DNA from: Peribacillus saganii
Lineage (GTDB): Bacteria; Bacillota; Bacilli; Bacillales; DSM-1321
NCBI RefSeq assembly: GCF_003429095.1
Contig: NZ_QVTE01000070.1
Coordinates: 1-33,952 of the forward strand
Length of the DNA: 33,952 nucleotides
Reading direction: 5' to 3'
This document shows, one piece after another, positions 24,721-32,797 of the stretch (its first letter is position 1; every line of letters begins with the position of its first letter). The notes under the pieces were generated by a model that saw nothing but the letters and a program-made list of their open reading frames with translations, ran no database searches and was not told the DNA's origin. Made by a program: the position numbers and the translations under genes.

Positions 24721-26427
24721 TTACAAGCCCTTATTTGGCTTCTGTACTAGAAAGTCAAAGTCACAGCCTTGATCAGCCTGCAAAACATGTTTCTGATAAA
24801 GTTGTGTATAACCACGTTCTTCAAACAGCGGAGGATTCCATACTGTCCGTCTGTTTTCTAATTCTTCTTCTGTGACATGCAGATGCAGCAAACGCTTTTC
24901 AATGTCCACCTCAATTATGTCACCTGTCTTTACAAGACCGATGGGTCCTCCTACAGCCGCTTCTGGAGCTGTGTGAAGGATTACAGTTCCAAAGGCTGTT
25001 CCGCTCATCCTTGCATCAGAAATACGGATCATATCCCGGACACCCTCTTTTAAGAGTTTTTGCGGAATAGGCAGCATTCCGGCTTCCGGCATACCTGGGG
25101 CACCAACCGGTCCCGCATTTTGCAGCACCATGATATCATCAGCGGTGATGTTTAATTCCGGATCATCAATTCGTTCTTCCAGGTCTTTCAGTGATGAAAA
25201 TACAACCGCACGCCCTTTATGGGTTAACAAATCCTTAGAAGCGGCCTTAGGCTTGATAACAGCTCCATTTGGGGCAAGATTCCCTTTTAATACCGCAATG
25301 CCGCCTTCTTTATGTAATGGCCGATCGAAAGGAGTAATAATCTCCCGGTACGTCTCAGAACATTTTACATTGGCAATGTTTTCACCGAGAGTTTTTCCGG
25401 TTACGGTAAGCTCCTCATTATGCAAGAGATTTTCAAGTTCTTTTAAGACAACGGGTGCACCTCCGGCTTTAAAGAAATCTTCCATTTGATATTTGCCTGC
25501 TGGCCTTAAATTAGCAATAAAAGGAGTTGTTTTACTGATTTCATCAAAGAGACTTAAAGGCAAGTCGATATTTAATCGTCCTGCGATAGCAATCAGGTGA
25601 ATCACTGCATTTGTGGAACCTCCTACAGCCACTAGCATACGGATCGCATTCTCCAGAGATTTTCTAGTAATAATCTGTGAAGGCTTGATTCCCTTATCGA
25701 CCAATTGAACGATCTGTTTTCCTGTTTCTAGCGCATGCTGCAGACGCCTATTGTCAGTTGCAGGAATCGCTGCTCCCCCCGGAAGCATCATTCCCATTGC
25801 TTCAGCACAAACAGCCATCGTGCTTGCGCTTCCCATGACCATACAGTGGCCAGCAGTAGGGGCTAATGCTTTATTAATAGCGTCAATCTCTTGTTCGTTC
25901 ACTTTTCCTCCGCGATATTCCTGCCAAAAAAATCGGCAATCAGAACAGGCACCAAGAGTTCTCCCTTCATATTCACCATTATTCATTGGTCCTCCCGTAA
26001 TGATTATGGAAGGAATATCAGCGCTTGCAGCTCCCATTAATTGAGCAGGGGTAACCTTGTCACATCCCCCAATTAATACGACCCCATCGATTGGCTGTGC
26101 CCGGATCATTTCCTCTGTGTCCATAGCAGCAAGATTACGATAAAGCATAGTCGTTGGACTAGTGTTGATTTCCCCAAGAGAAATGGTAGGAAACTCTAGC
26201 GGAATGCCACCTGCCATTAATACTCCATTCTTAATTGCTTGAACAAGGGGCCCGATATGTGCATGGCAGCGATTTATTTCACTTTTCGTATTGCATATGC
26301 CGATAACCGGTTTATTAAAATCTTCTGTATCAAATCCGAGATGCCGATTGAATGCTTGACGGATAAATTTACTGAACCCTGCATCCCCATAGGATGTTAA
26401 TTTCTTTTCACGATTGTCTTCTGCCAT
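24721..26427 (-). CDS. IlvD/Edd-family dehydratase, probably of sugar acids or dihydroxy acids
   Basis: Iron-sulfur dehydratase of 568 residues that removes water from a 2,3-dihydroxy acid to give a 2-oxo-3-deoxy acid. Cys54 (INRCH), Cys122 (GGCDK) and Cys195 (GHCMVMG) align with the cluster ligands of the family. The motif CDKVTPA resembles the CDKTTPA of sugar-acid dehydratases more than the CDKNMPG type of valine-pathway IlvD, so a sugar-acid or pathway-specific role is favoured. Length and the C-terminal SDARMSGTAFGTVILH block are normal. It is the only minus-strand gene and is divergent from the second LarA-like gene across a 230-base AT-rich region. The product could feed the 2-oxoacid enzymes of the + strand genes. 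Confidence 0.88.
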   Translation of the reverse strand: MAEDNREKKLTSYGDAGFSKFIRQAFNRHLGFDTEDFNKPVIGICNTKSEINRCHAHIGPLVQAIKNGVLMAGGIPLEFPTISLGEINTSPTTMLYRNLAAMDTEEMIRAQPIDGVVLIGGCDKVTPAQLMGAASADIPSIIITGGPMNNGEYEGRTLGACSDCRFFWQEYRGGKVNEQEIDAINKALAPTAGHCMVMGSASTMAVCAEAMGMMLPGGAAIPATDNRRLQHALETGKQIVQLVDKGIKPSQIITRKSLENAIRMLVAVGGSTNAVIHLIAIAGRLNIDLPLSLFDEISKTTPFIANLRPAGKYQMEDFFKAGGAPVVLKELENLLHNEELTVTGKTLGENIANVKCSETYREIITPFDRPLHKEGGIAVLKGNLAPNGAVIKPKAASKDLLTHKGRAVVFSSLKDLEERIDDPELNITADDIMVLQNAGPVGAPGMPEAGMLPIPQKLLKEGVRDMIRISDARMSGTAFGTVILHTAPEAAVGGPIGLVKTGDIIEVDIEKRLLHLHVTEEELENRRTVWNPPLFEERGYTQLYQKHVLQADQGCDFDFLVQKPNKGL

Positions 26428-26463
26428 GATCCCACTCCCATATTCTATAGTAAAGGATAAAAA

Positions 26464-26520
26464 TCTATAATATTATGAAAATAATTATATTTTAATTTAT
26501 TTATAATATCTATAATATTA
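26464..26520. repeat. Direct repeats of TCTATAATATTA in the divergent promoter region
   Basis: TCTATAATATTA occurs exactly at 26464-26475 and 26509-26520, 45 bases apart. A longer form of the first copy, AAAAATCTATAATAT (26459-26473), is identical to 398-412 upstream of the TRAP operon. The second copy lies in the spacer of the proposed minus-strand promoter (26500-26527). Together they are candidate operators for one regulator of the island. Confidence 0.4.
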
Positions 26521-26527
26521 ATGTAAA
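26500..26527 (-). promoter_or_regulatory. Candidate promoter for the IlvD-family gene
   Basis: On the minus strand TTTACA (26527-26522) and TATAAA (26505-26500) are 16 bases apart. The AT-rich context makes chance matches easy. The repeat TCTATAATATTA occupies the spacer. Confidence 0.35.
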
Positions 26528-26550
26528 ACATAAATAAAAGTAATGATTTA

Positions 26551-26580
26551 TTGACATAATTTTCAGAAATATCATATACT
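26551..26580 (+). promoter_or_regulatory. Sigma-A-type promoter for the LarA-like/UxaA-like operon
   Basis: A perfect TTGACA at 26551-26556 and TATACT at 26575-26580 are separated by 18 bases. Transcription would start near 26587, ahead of the GTG start at 26658. This is the best promoter in the window. Confidence 0.6.
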
Positions 26581-26657
26581 TACCTTATTATAGTAGATTT
26601 TAAATGAACCTCAGGACCGTTACTTGCTTCATAACAGTAGTATATGGGAGTGATTGC

Positions 26658-27926
26658 GTGTTTGAATTGTATGAGATAGAACAAAAATTTTCAGATGATA
26701 AGCTGACAGATATCAGGGGAAAGATTGCATCCGAGATGAAGAAATACCTCAGGTTGAACATGCTGCCTGACAATGCAGAAATAGCAATTACAGCGGGAAG
26801 CCGTGGCATAGCAAATATTGTACAAATTCTTAAGGAATGTGTGAGCTATCTTAAAGAGTCAGGCTATAGGCCATTTCTGGTTCCGGCAATGGGGAGTCAC
26901 GGCGGGGCAACTGCTGAAGGACAAATCGAAGTCCTCAAACATTTAGGGATTACCGAAGCGAGTGTTGGTGCAGAAATACGTTCTTCAATGGATGTTGAAC
27001 TTCTCGGGCATACTGACAAAGGCCAGCCAGTGTTTATGGACAAAAATGCCTATCATGCTGGCGGAATTTTGGTTATTAACCGGGTAAAGGCCCATACTGC
27101 TTTCAGAGGAAAGGTTGAAAGCGGATTAAGCAAAATGGTGACAATTGGGCTGGGAAAAGTAAAAGGAGCATCCTTCATCCATTGCGATGGTGCAATGAAG
27201 ATGGCTGAGAATATCGAAGAGGTTTCTTTATATGCGATACAAAATAGCCCGATTCTGATGGGGCTGGCGATTATAGAAAATGGTTTCGATGAAACAGCGG
27301 ATATAGTAGGTGTTTCTGTCGAGGATTGGCATGCAAAAGAATCGGAGCTTCTTCAATATTCGAAAACGATGATGCCAAGTTTGCCAGTTGAAAACATTGA
27401 CTTGCTCATCGTTGAAGAAATGGGAAAATGTTTTAGCGGTACAGGAATGGATCCCAACATTATTGGCAGATGGAGAATAGATGGCCTACCCGAACCGGAT
27501 AGCCCGGCGGTCAGCAAATTGGCTGTTTTAGATTTAGCAGATCAATCTTTTGGCAATGCTCAAGGCATCGGGCTTGCAGATTTTACAACTCAAAGATTGG
27601 TAGACAAGATGGACAGGAACTCTACATATATGAATGCATTAACGGCTACTTTTTTGAGAAGAGCCATGCTTCCCATGATTTATTCGACGGATAAAGAAGC
27701 TATAGAAACAGCCATCTATAGTTTAGGGCCGAAGATTGATAAAGAGTCAATTAAACTAGTACAAATACCAAACACGCTTCATTTGGATCGGGCGTATGTT
27801 TCACCACCGGTTCTACATGAACTAAATGCTGGAAGCCGAAAATTTGTCATAAAAGGTACCCATAAATTACTCTTTGATGAAAAAGGTGATTTATTAACTA
27901 AAGTAACGAATCACCAGTTTAGTTAA
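26658..27926 (+). CDS. LarA-like protein (DUF2088, nickel-dependent racemase superfamily), copy 2
   Basis: Paralogue of the protein at 5280 with nearly the same length (422 residues). It shares blocks AITAGSRGI, GSHGGATAEGQ, CFSGTGMDPNIIGRWRI and IGLADFTTQRLVD. The cofactor residues are all present: His81 (GSHGG), His146 (KAHTAF), Lys159 (LSKM) and His175 (IHCDG), matching LarA His108, His174, Lys184 and His200. GTG 26658 with GGGAGTGA at 26646-26653 is preferred to ATG 26604, which has no ribosome site and would add 18 residues absent from copy 1. It leads an operon with a split UxaA-type dehydratase. The likely reaction is racemisation or epimerisation of a 2-hydroxyacid; the substrate is unknown. 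Confidence 0.8.
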   Translation: MFELYEIEQKFSDDKLTDIRGKIASEMKKYLRLNMLPDNAEIAITAGSRGIANIVQILKECVSYLKESGYRPFLVPAMGSHGGATAEGQIEVLKHLGITEASVGAEIRSSMDVELLGHTDKGQPVFMDKNAYHAGGILVINRVKAHTAFRGKVESGLSKMVTIGLGKVKGASFIHCDGAMKMAENIEEVSLYAIQNSPILMGLAIIENGFDETADIVGVSVEDWHAKESELLQYSKTMMPSLPVENIDLLIVEEMGKCFSGTGMDPNIIGRWRIDGLPEPDSPAVSKLAVLDLADQSFGNAQGIGLADFTTQRLVDKMDRNSTYMNALTATFLRRAMLPMIYSTDKEAIETAIYSLGPKIDKESIKLVQIPNTLHLDRAYVSPPVLHELNAGSRKFVIKGTHKLLFDEKGDLLTKVTNHQFS

Positions 27927-27945
27927 ATAAAGGCGGGATGACAAT

Positions 27946-28245
27946 TTGGATCTTAATATAAGCAACAAAAAAACTGCACTTGTGATTGATAGCTTTGACA
28001 ACGTGGCCGTAGCGCTCACAGATCTTAAACAAGGTGAAGAATGTATCATCCGCTTTAATAATCGTGAAGAGGAAGTTACCGTTTTCGAGGACATACCATT
28101 TGGCCATAAATTTGCGATCCTTGATATCGATAAAGATGAAAGCGTTTTAAAGTACGGCGAGGAAATCGGTAGGATGATGGTACCTGTCAAGAAGGGCAGT
28201 TATATCCATAACCACAATATGTACTGTGAAAGAGGGATGAAATGA
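27946..28245 (+). CDS. UxaA-type dehydratase/sulfo-lyase small subunit (SAF domain)
   Basis: A 99-residue SAF-domain protein, the separate N-terminal part of the altronate dehydratase (UxaA) / (R)-sulfolactate sulfo-lyase (SuyA) family. Family blocks seen are DNVAVALTDLKQGE (20-33), DIPFGHKFAI (about 64-73), KYGEEIGRM and GSYIHNHN near the end. It forms the complex with the large subunit encoded 1 base downstream. The start is TTG 27946, behind AAAGGCGGG; the ATG at 27938 gives only a 7-codon frame. It follows the LarA-like gene by 19 bases. A dehydratase and a sulfo-lyase cannot be told apart here. Confidence 0.82.
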   Translation: MDLNISNKKTALVIDSFDNVAVALTDLKQGEECIIRFNNREEEVTVFEDIPFGHKFAILDIDKDESVLKYGEEIGRMMVPVKKGSYIHNHNMYCERGMK

Positions 28246-28246
28246 A

Positions 28247-29416
28247 ATGGCTGACAATTTTATGGGCTACCAAAGAAAAGATGGGTCTGTAGGCGTCAGA
28301 AATCATATTGCGATTATTCCTTCAGTTTTTTGTTCTGCCAAGGTTGCTGAAAGAATTGCTTTTCAGGTTCCCGGCAGTGTGTACTTTAGGCATCCAGTCG
28401 GCTGCAGCCAAGTGGGAGAAGATCTCGAGGTTACTGCCAAAACATTGATTGCGATCGGAAAGAACCCAAACTTTGCAGGGGTTGTAGTAGTAGGACTAGG
28501 ATGTGAAAGATTTTCTCCCTATGAATTAGCAGAGGGCATAGCCCCATCAAATAAAATGCTTGAAACGGTTGTTATACAAACAGAAGGAGATTCATTGGCA
28601 GCCATTCAAAAAGGAAGCAAGATTGCTAGAGAAATGCAGCAAATTGCTTCAAGGCAAATCAGGGAAAAAGTCCCTGCAAGTGAGCTAATGATCGGGCTTA
28701 ATTGCGGCGGCTCAGATATGACATCAGGCCTTATCGCGAATCCTGCCCTCGGATATGCTTCTGATAAACTTGTCGCTCAAGGTGGTACATCCATACTCAG
28801 TGAAATCACTGAATTAATTGGCACTGAAGACATATTGGCCAGAAGAGCAGTAAATGATCAAGTAGCAGCTGAAATCCGCGAGACCATTTTTCGAACGGAA
28901 GAAAAGCTTAGAAGGCAGACACAAAATTCAAGCAATAAGGAACGAACACATTTAATTTCGACAGGAAACTATGCGGGCGGATTATCAAGTGTAGTAGAAA
29001 AGTCACTGGGCAGCATGAAAAAATCAGGAAATGCTTCTTTTAACGGCGTGATTAAGTATGGGCATCAGCCAGATAAGAAAGGTTTGTTTCTATTAGACTC
29101 GCCTGGACATGATGGAGAGGTTTCGACAGGGCAAGTTGCAGCTGGAGCGCAGATGATTCTTTTTCCTACTGGAAGAGGGACACCTACTGGTTTTCCTGGA
29201 ATCCCTGTCATAAAGATAACCGGGAACCCAAACACCTATATAAAAATGAAAGAAAATATCGATATTAATGCGGGGCAAGTATTAACAGAGAATAAATCGT
29301 TGGAGCAAATGGGAGAAGAAATCTATCAGGAAATTTTGGATGTTGCTTCCGGAAGGCTAGTAAAGTCAGAAGTTTTAGGCCATGATGAACAGTTTTGTGT
29401 AACGCGGTTACCATAA
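28247..29416 (+). CDS. UxaA/GarD-family dehydratase (or sulfo-lyase) large subunit
   Basis: Catalytic subunit (389 residues) of the family that includes altronate dehydratase, galactarate dehydratase and sulfolactate sulfo-lyase SuyB. Diagnostic blocks are KDGSVGVRNHIAIIPSVFCS near the N-terminus, HPVGCSQ, VVVGLGCE, GLNCGGSDMTSGLIANPALG mid-protein, DSPGHDGEVSTG and PTGRGTPTGFPGIPVIKITG. It uses a divalent metal, probably Fe2+ as in GarD/UxaA, to eliminate water (or sulfite) next to a carboxylate. It is a two-gene form, with the SAF subunit just upstream, as in SuyAB and some Bacillaceae sugar-acid dehydratases. The substrate is unknown. Confidence 0.87.
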   Translation: MADNFMGYQRKDGSVGVRNHIAIIPSVFCSAKVAERIAFQVPGSVYFRHPVGCSQVGEDLEVTAKTLIAIGKNPNFAGVVVVGLGCERFSPYELAEGIAPSNKMLETVVIQTEGDSLAAIQKGSKIAREMQQIASRQIREKVPASELMIGLNCGGSDMTSGLIANPALGYASDKLVAQGGTSILSEITELIGTEDILARRAVNDQVAAEIRETIFRTEEKLRRQTQNSSNKERTHLISTGNYAGGLSSVVEKSLGSMKKSGNASFNGVIKYGHQPDKKGLFLLDSPGHDGEVSTGQVAAGAQMILFPTGRGTPTGFPGIPVIKITGNPNTYIKMKENIDINAGQVLTENKSLEQMGEEIYQEILDVASGRLVKSEVLGHDEQFCVTRLP

Positions 29417-29444
29417 AAAATATTGATAAAAAGGCGGGACGTAA

Positions 29445-30230
29445 ATGGAATTGAATCTTAAAGGTAAAGTAGCGCTTGTAATTGCATCTAGTCAGGGACT
29501 GGGAAAGGCCATTGCAATACAATTGGCAAAAGAAGGCGCTCATATTATGTTAACAAGTCGTAATGAGGATAAATTGCGGACCGTTAAGGAAAAAATAGCG
29601 GGAATTGGGGAAGGTCTGGTATCGTATTGTCCTTGTGACATAACAAAACCAGAAGAAATCCAGCGTCTGATTAAACAAACAAATGATGATCTTGGCAAAG
29701 TTGATATTCTCATAAACAATGCTGGAGGGCCTCCAGGCGGAACGTTTGATAAATTCAATGATGAAGACTGGCAAAAAGCATTTGAACTCAACTTATTAAG
29801 CTATGTACGGATCATCAGAGCGGCTCTCCCTGATTTAAAGAAGGAGGGAGGAAGGATAATCAACATAGCATCCTCATCCATTAAGGCACCCATACCTGGG
29901 CTTATTCTATCCAATACCTTTCGAACAGGGATTGTCGGTTTAGCCAAAAGCCTGGCGGAAGAACTGGCCCCACACAACATATTGATCAATACCGTTGCTC
30001 CAGGCCGTATTGCCACAGATCGTACAGCCTATTTGGATCAAACCAAAGCAGATAACCAGGGACTAAGCCTGGAACAGGTAGAGGAGGCTTCCAAAAAGAT
30101 GATTCCATTAGGCCGGTATGGAAGTCCGGAAGAATTCGCAAAAGTAGTTACTTTCCTGGCATCGGATGCAAGCTCATTTGTTACTGGAATCTCGCTCCTG
30201 GTTGATGGAGGCATGGTAAAAGCTATTTAA
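29445..30230 (+). CDS. Divergent SDR lacking YxxxK and the first coenzyme glycine
   Basis: SDR-fold protein of 261 residues. The coenzyme loop reads IASSQGLG instead of TGxxxGxG, while NNAGG (91-95) is normal. At the catalytic positions, Tyr and Lys are replaced by Ser156 and Arg160 (LSNTFR), as in a known divergent SDR group with an LSNxxR motif. The C-terminus ASSFVTGISLLVDGG is typical. It shares the AAGGCGGG ribosome-site style with the SAF-subunit gene and ends the operon. It may reduce or oxidise by a different mechanism, or act on an unusual substrate. The function is unassigned. Confidence 0.85.
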   Translation: MELNLKGKVALVIASSQGLGKAIAIQLAKEGAHIMLTSRNEDKLRTVKEKIAGIGEGLVSYCPCDITKPEEIQRLIKQTNDDLGKVDILINNAGGPPGGTFDKFNDEDWQKAFELNLLSYVRIIRAALPDLKKEGGRIINIASSSIKAPIPGLILSNTFRTGIVGLAKSLAEELAPHNILINTVAPGRIATDRTAYLDQTKADNQGLSLEQVEEASKKMIPLGRYGSPEEFAKVVTFLASDASSFVTGISLLVDGGMVKAI

Positions 30231-30285
30231 TATGTAGAAATAAGCTGAAACCACTTTGTTTTTCTGCTTGTTTCATCATCAAGTG

Positions 30286-30805
30286 GAGCGTGGACAATGA
30301 CAACATCACCACCATCGAATATTATTAACATGAAATATGAGTGTAATGTAGAACAGATGCAATCGCTATATTAAGAAAAATTGGGGAAGCAGAAGCTAAA
30401 ATTCAGGGAACTGTACTTTATCAGGTACATTTCCCTGAAGTAGGGTGATGTCGATTCAATAATTGTTTTCGGAACAGCTAATTTGATAAACCAATTGCAG
30501 AATGAATAAATATGTTCTTCTGCAATACCAATTTGGTTCTGGAAAAATACATATTGATCATGGAATCTTTACAGTAACCGCCCATGCTTCGCTCGATATG
30601 TTTGTTGGAATTCCCCAGGCTGATAGCTCAATACAAGCCGGAACTAACAACGCCAATCGGGACTGGGGTTGTCGCTGTTTTGTCCAGAGCAGTTTAGTCG
30701 GTTGCCTTCAATGACCGTTCATTCTGTCGGGTATGTGGCGGGAACAAAAACTTGCCTTCACAGCCCAATGTTTTAAGCATAAACATAAGTTTAGGTGAGA
30801 GATAA
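30286..30805 (+). pseudogene. larC: larC relic (nickel-pincer cofactor biosynthesis, LarC1 region)
   Basis: Several short frames line up, in order, with the first half of LarC, the CTP-dependent cyclometallase that inserts nickel into the LarA cofactor. They are HHHHR near 30304; IGEAEAKIQG and VHFPEVG (frame from 30359 to a stop at 30446); GDVDSIIVFGTANLI (30444 on); GSGKIHIDHGIF and FVGIPQADSSIQAG (30502 on); ELTTPIGTGVVAVLSR (30641 on); LPSMTVHSVGY and AGTKT (30703 on); and LPSQPNVL ending LGER at TAA 30803-30805. At least six frame changes and several stops break it, and the N-terminal part before the His-rich loop is missing. The end matches that of LarC1, the shorter product of split larC genes. 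It is a clear pseudogene of a gene functionally linked to the two LarA homologues in the window. Confidence 0.85.
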
Positions 30806-30831
30806 AAATACTTTTCTAAGGAGTTGCCTTG

Positions 30832-31605
30832 ATGAGTGTTGTCTTCCAGGAAAAAGGTGAGATAGCCATTTTACAGCTTTACCGGGAAAATGGGTACAAT
30901 GCTCTTGATATAGAAACAGTTGAGCAATTAAATGAAAATATTTTGCATATTGCCAGTTCAAAGATTTTTCGTTCCGTGATTTTAACCGGTTCCGGAAGAA
31001 AAGCTTTTTCGGCCGGCGCAGATCTGAAAGAAAGAATTCGGATGGACAAGAGTCAGGTTCGTGAATATTTAAATAAAATTAGAAAAACTTATCGGCAGAT
31101 TGAACAGCTTCCGCAGCCTGTAATTGCGGCAATAAATGGATTATGTATTGGCGGAGGATTAGAAATGGCACTTGCCTGTGATTTACGTATCAGCTCTTCC
31201 AACAGTGTCTTCAGTCTTCCTGAAGTGAAAATTGGAATTATTCCTGGAGGAGGCGGTACCCAGCGCCTAATGAGAGCGGTAGGAGATTTATATGCAAAAG
31301 AAATGATACTCACCGGCAAGAAAATCAGTGCAGATAAAGCGTTGGCCATTGGGTTGCTCAATGAAGTTACTGAAGACAAATCTGTTCTGCAAAGAGCAAT
31401 TGAATTAGCAGAAGAGATTAATGAAAATGCACCTATCTCTGTACAAAAGGCTAAGGAAGTTCTTAATTATGGCCGAAACGCTGTTCTGGAGGAAGGCTTG
31501 ATCATCGAAGCCGAAGCCTATGAAGAAGTTCTCCATACAAAAGACCGTGAAGAAGCACTCATTGCCTTTAACGAAAAACGAAAACCTATTTTTAAAGGTA
31601 GATAG
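30832..31605 (+). CDS. Enoyl-CoA hydratase (crotonase with both catalytic glutamates)
   Basis: Crotonase of 257 residues likely to hydrate a 2-enoyl-CoA. Glu111 (GGGLEMALACD) and Glu131 (SLPEVKIGIIPG) match the two catalytic glutamates of rat hydratase. The oxyanion hole is in FSAGADLKER, and the GGGGTQRL turn is standard. ATG 30832 follows AAGGAG at 30818-30823 (8-base spacer), so the in-frame TTG at 30829 is not needed. It begins directly after the larC relic and precedes the acyl-CoA dehydrogenase pair, which would provide its enoyl-CoA substrate. Confidence 0.9.
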   Translation: MSVVFQEKGEIAILQLYRENGYNALDIETVEQLNENILHIASSKIFRSVILTGSGRKAFSAGADLKERIRMDKSQVREYLNKIRKTYRQIEQLPQPVIAAINGLCIGGGLEMALACDLRISSSNSVFSLPEVKIGIIPGGGGTQRLMRAVGDLYAKEMILTGKKISADKALAIGLLNEVTEDKSVLQRAIELAEEINENAPISVQKAKEVLNYGRNAVLEEGLIIEAEAYEEVLHTKDREEALIAFNEKRKPIFKGR

Positions 31606-31645
31606 TATTAGACAAAAGTCCAATCCAAAATGAGGAGGGAAAACT

Positions 31646-32797
31646 TTGAAAGAATTAAAGCTCCCGAGTGTTAATTTACCTGAAGAAGCATCAGTTTTGC
31701 AGCAAGAAGTTAGACAATTTCTCACAGAAGAGCGAAGCAGAGGAACATTTAATCCGAAATGTGATTCATGGCTAGGCGGTTATTCGGCTGAATTTAGCCG
31801 CAAGATTGGAGAAAAAGGCTGGCTTGGCATGACCTGGCCAAAACAGTATGGCGGTCACGAACGATCGGCATTGGAGCGTTTTGTTGTCACAGAGGAATTG
31901 CTAGCTTCAGGCGCCCCAGTGGCAGCACACTGGTTTGGAGATCGCCAAACAGGCCCGCTTCTGCTCCGCTATGGTACGGAAAAACAAAAAAAAGAATTTT
32001 TGCCAAAGCTTGCAAGGGGTGAAATCTTCTTTGCAATTGGCTTAAGTGAACCGAATTCGGGTTCAGATCTTGCTTCTGTTTCTACCCGGGCCAGAAAAGA
32101 AGGCGATAAATGGGTTATCAATGGAAGTAAAATTTGGACGAGCGGTGCACATCATGCCCATTACATGATCACACTTTGCCGTACCTCGCCCCAAGGGGAA
32201 AAAAAGCAGGAAGGTTTAAGCCAGATATTACTTGATTTGTCCTCCCCAGGGGTAACAATTCGGCCTATTTATTTAATGACAGGCGAACACCATTTTAATG
32301 AAGTGATTATGGAAGATGTAGTAGTGCCGGAAGATATGATAATTGGCGAAGAAGGTCAAGGATGGAAGCAGAGTATGGCTGAACTCGCCTATGAAAGAAG
32401 CGGTCCCGAACGTTTTATGAGTACGTATCCATTATTAGAGGAATTAGTTAAAAAACTTTCTAATGCGACAGGGGATTACGCAAAGATTGCAGTTGGAAGA
32501 TTAATTTCAAGATTATGGGTTCTCCGTAAAATGTCTTTGGGGGTAGCAGCTCTCCTTGAAAAAGGAACCTCCCCCGATATCGCAGCAGCACTAGTGAAAG
32601 ACTTGGGTACTCAATATGAAAATGAAATAATAAATGTCGCAAGGCTTTTGATTCCCAGCCAGCCCTCTATGGAGTCAGATAACAGGTTTGATGCTTTGCT
32701 TGCCCAAGCGATTCTGCATGCACCTGGTTTCACACTGCGAGGCGGTACGACAGAAATTCTTCGGGGAATTATTGCAAGGGGGTTAGGAGTTCGATGA
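31646..32797 (+). CDS. Acyl-CoA dehydrogenase, catalytic subunit of a heteromeric pair
   Basis: Acyl-CoA dehydrogenase of 383 residues (TTG start behind GAGGAGGG). The FAD/substrate segment GLSEPNSGSDLASVSTRA (132-149) and NGSKIWTSG are clear. Glu250, in LAYERSGPERF, is at the helix-G place used as base by isovaleryl-, long-chain and mycobacterial steroid-type dehydrogenases. At the medium-chain position it has Gly (RGGTTEILRG). The gene overlaps the next dehydrogenase by ATGA, as in heterotetrameric FadE/ChsE pairs where only one subunit carries the base. Such pairs often act on bulky, branched or cyclic acyl-CoAs. Confidence 0.88.
   Translation: MKELKLPSVNLPEEASVLQQEVRQFLTEERSRGTFNPKCDSWLGGYSAEFSRKIGEKGWLGMTWPKQYGGHERSALERFVVTEELLASGAPVAAHWFGDRQTGPLLLRYGTEKQKKEFLPKLARGEIFFAIGLSEPNSGSDLASVSTRARKEGDKWVINGSKIWTSGAHHAHYMITLCRTSPQGEKKQEGLSQILLDLSSPGVTIRPIYLMTGEHHFNEVIMEDVVVPEDMIIGEEGQGWKQSMAELAYERSGPERFMSTYPLLEELVKKLSNATGDYAKIAVGRLISRLWVLRKMSLGVAALLEKGTSPDIAAALVKDLGTQYENEIINVARLLIPSQPSMESDNRFDALLAQAILHAPGFTLRGGTTEILRGIIARGLGVR

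Noticed and set aside
25130..25489. 119-codon + strand frame inside the IlvD-family gene
   Set aside because: It is the antisense shadow of conserved dehydratase sequence.
24721..26427. Calling this gene ilvD of valine/isoleucine synthesis
   Set aside because: CDKVTPA and the catabolic setting fit sugar-acid type dehydratases better, and no other branched-chain biosynthesis gene is nearby.
26604..26657. ATG 26604 as the start of the second LarA-like protein
   Set aside because: It has no ribosome site and adds 18 residues absent from the paralogue; GTG 26658 has a good site and gives a matching length.
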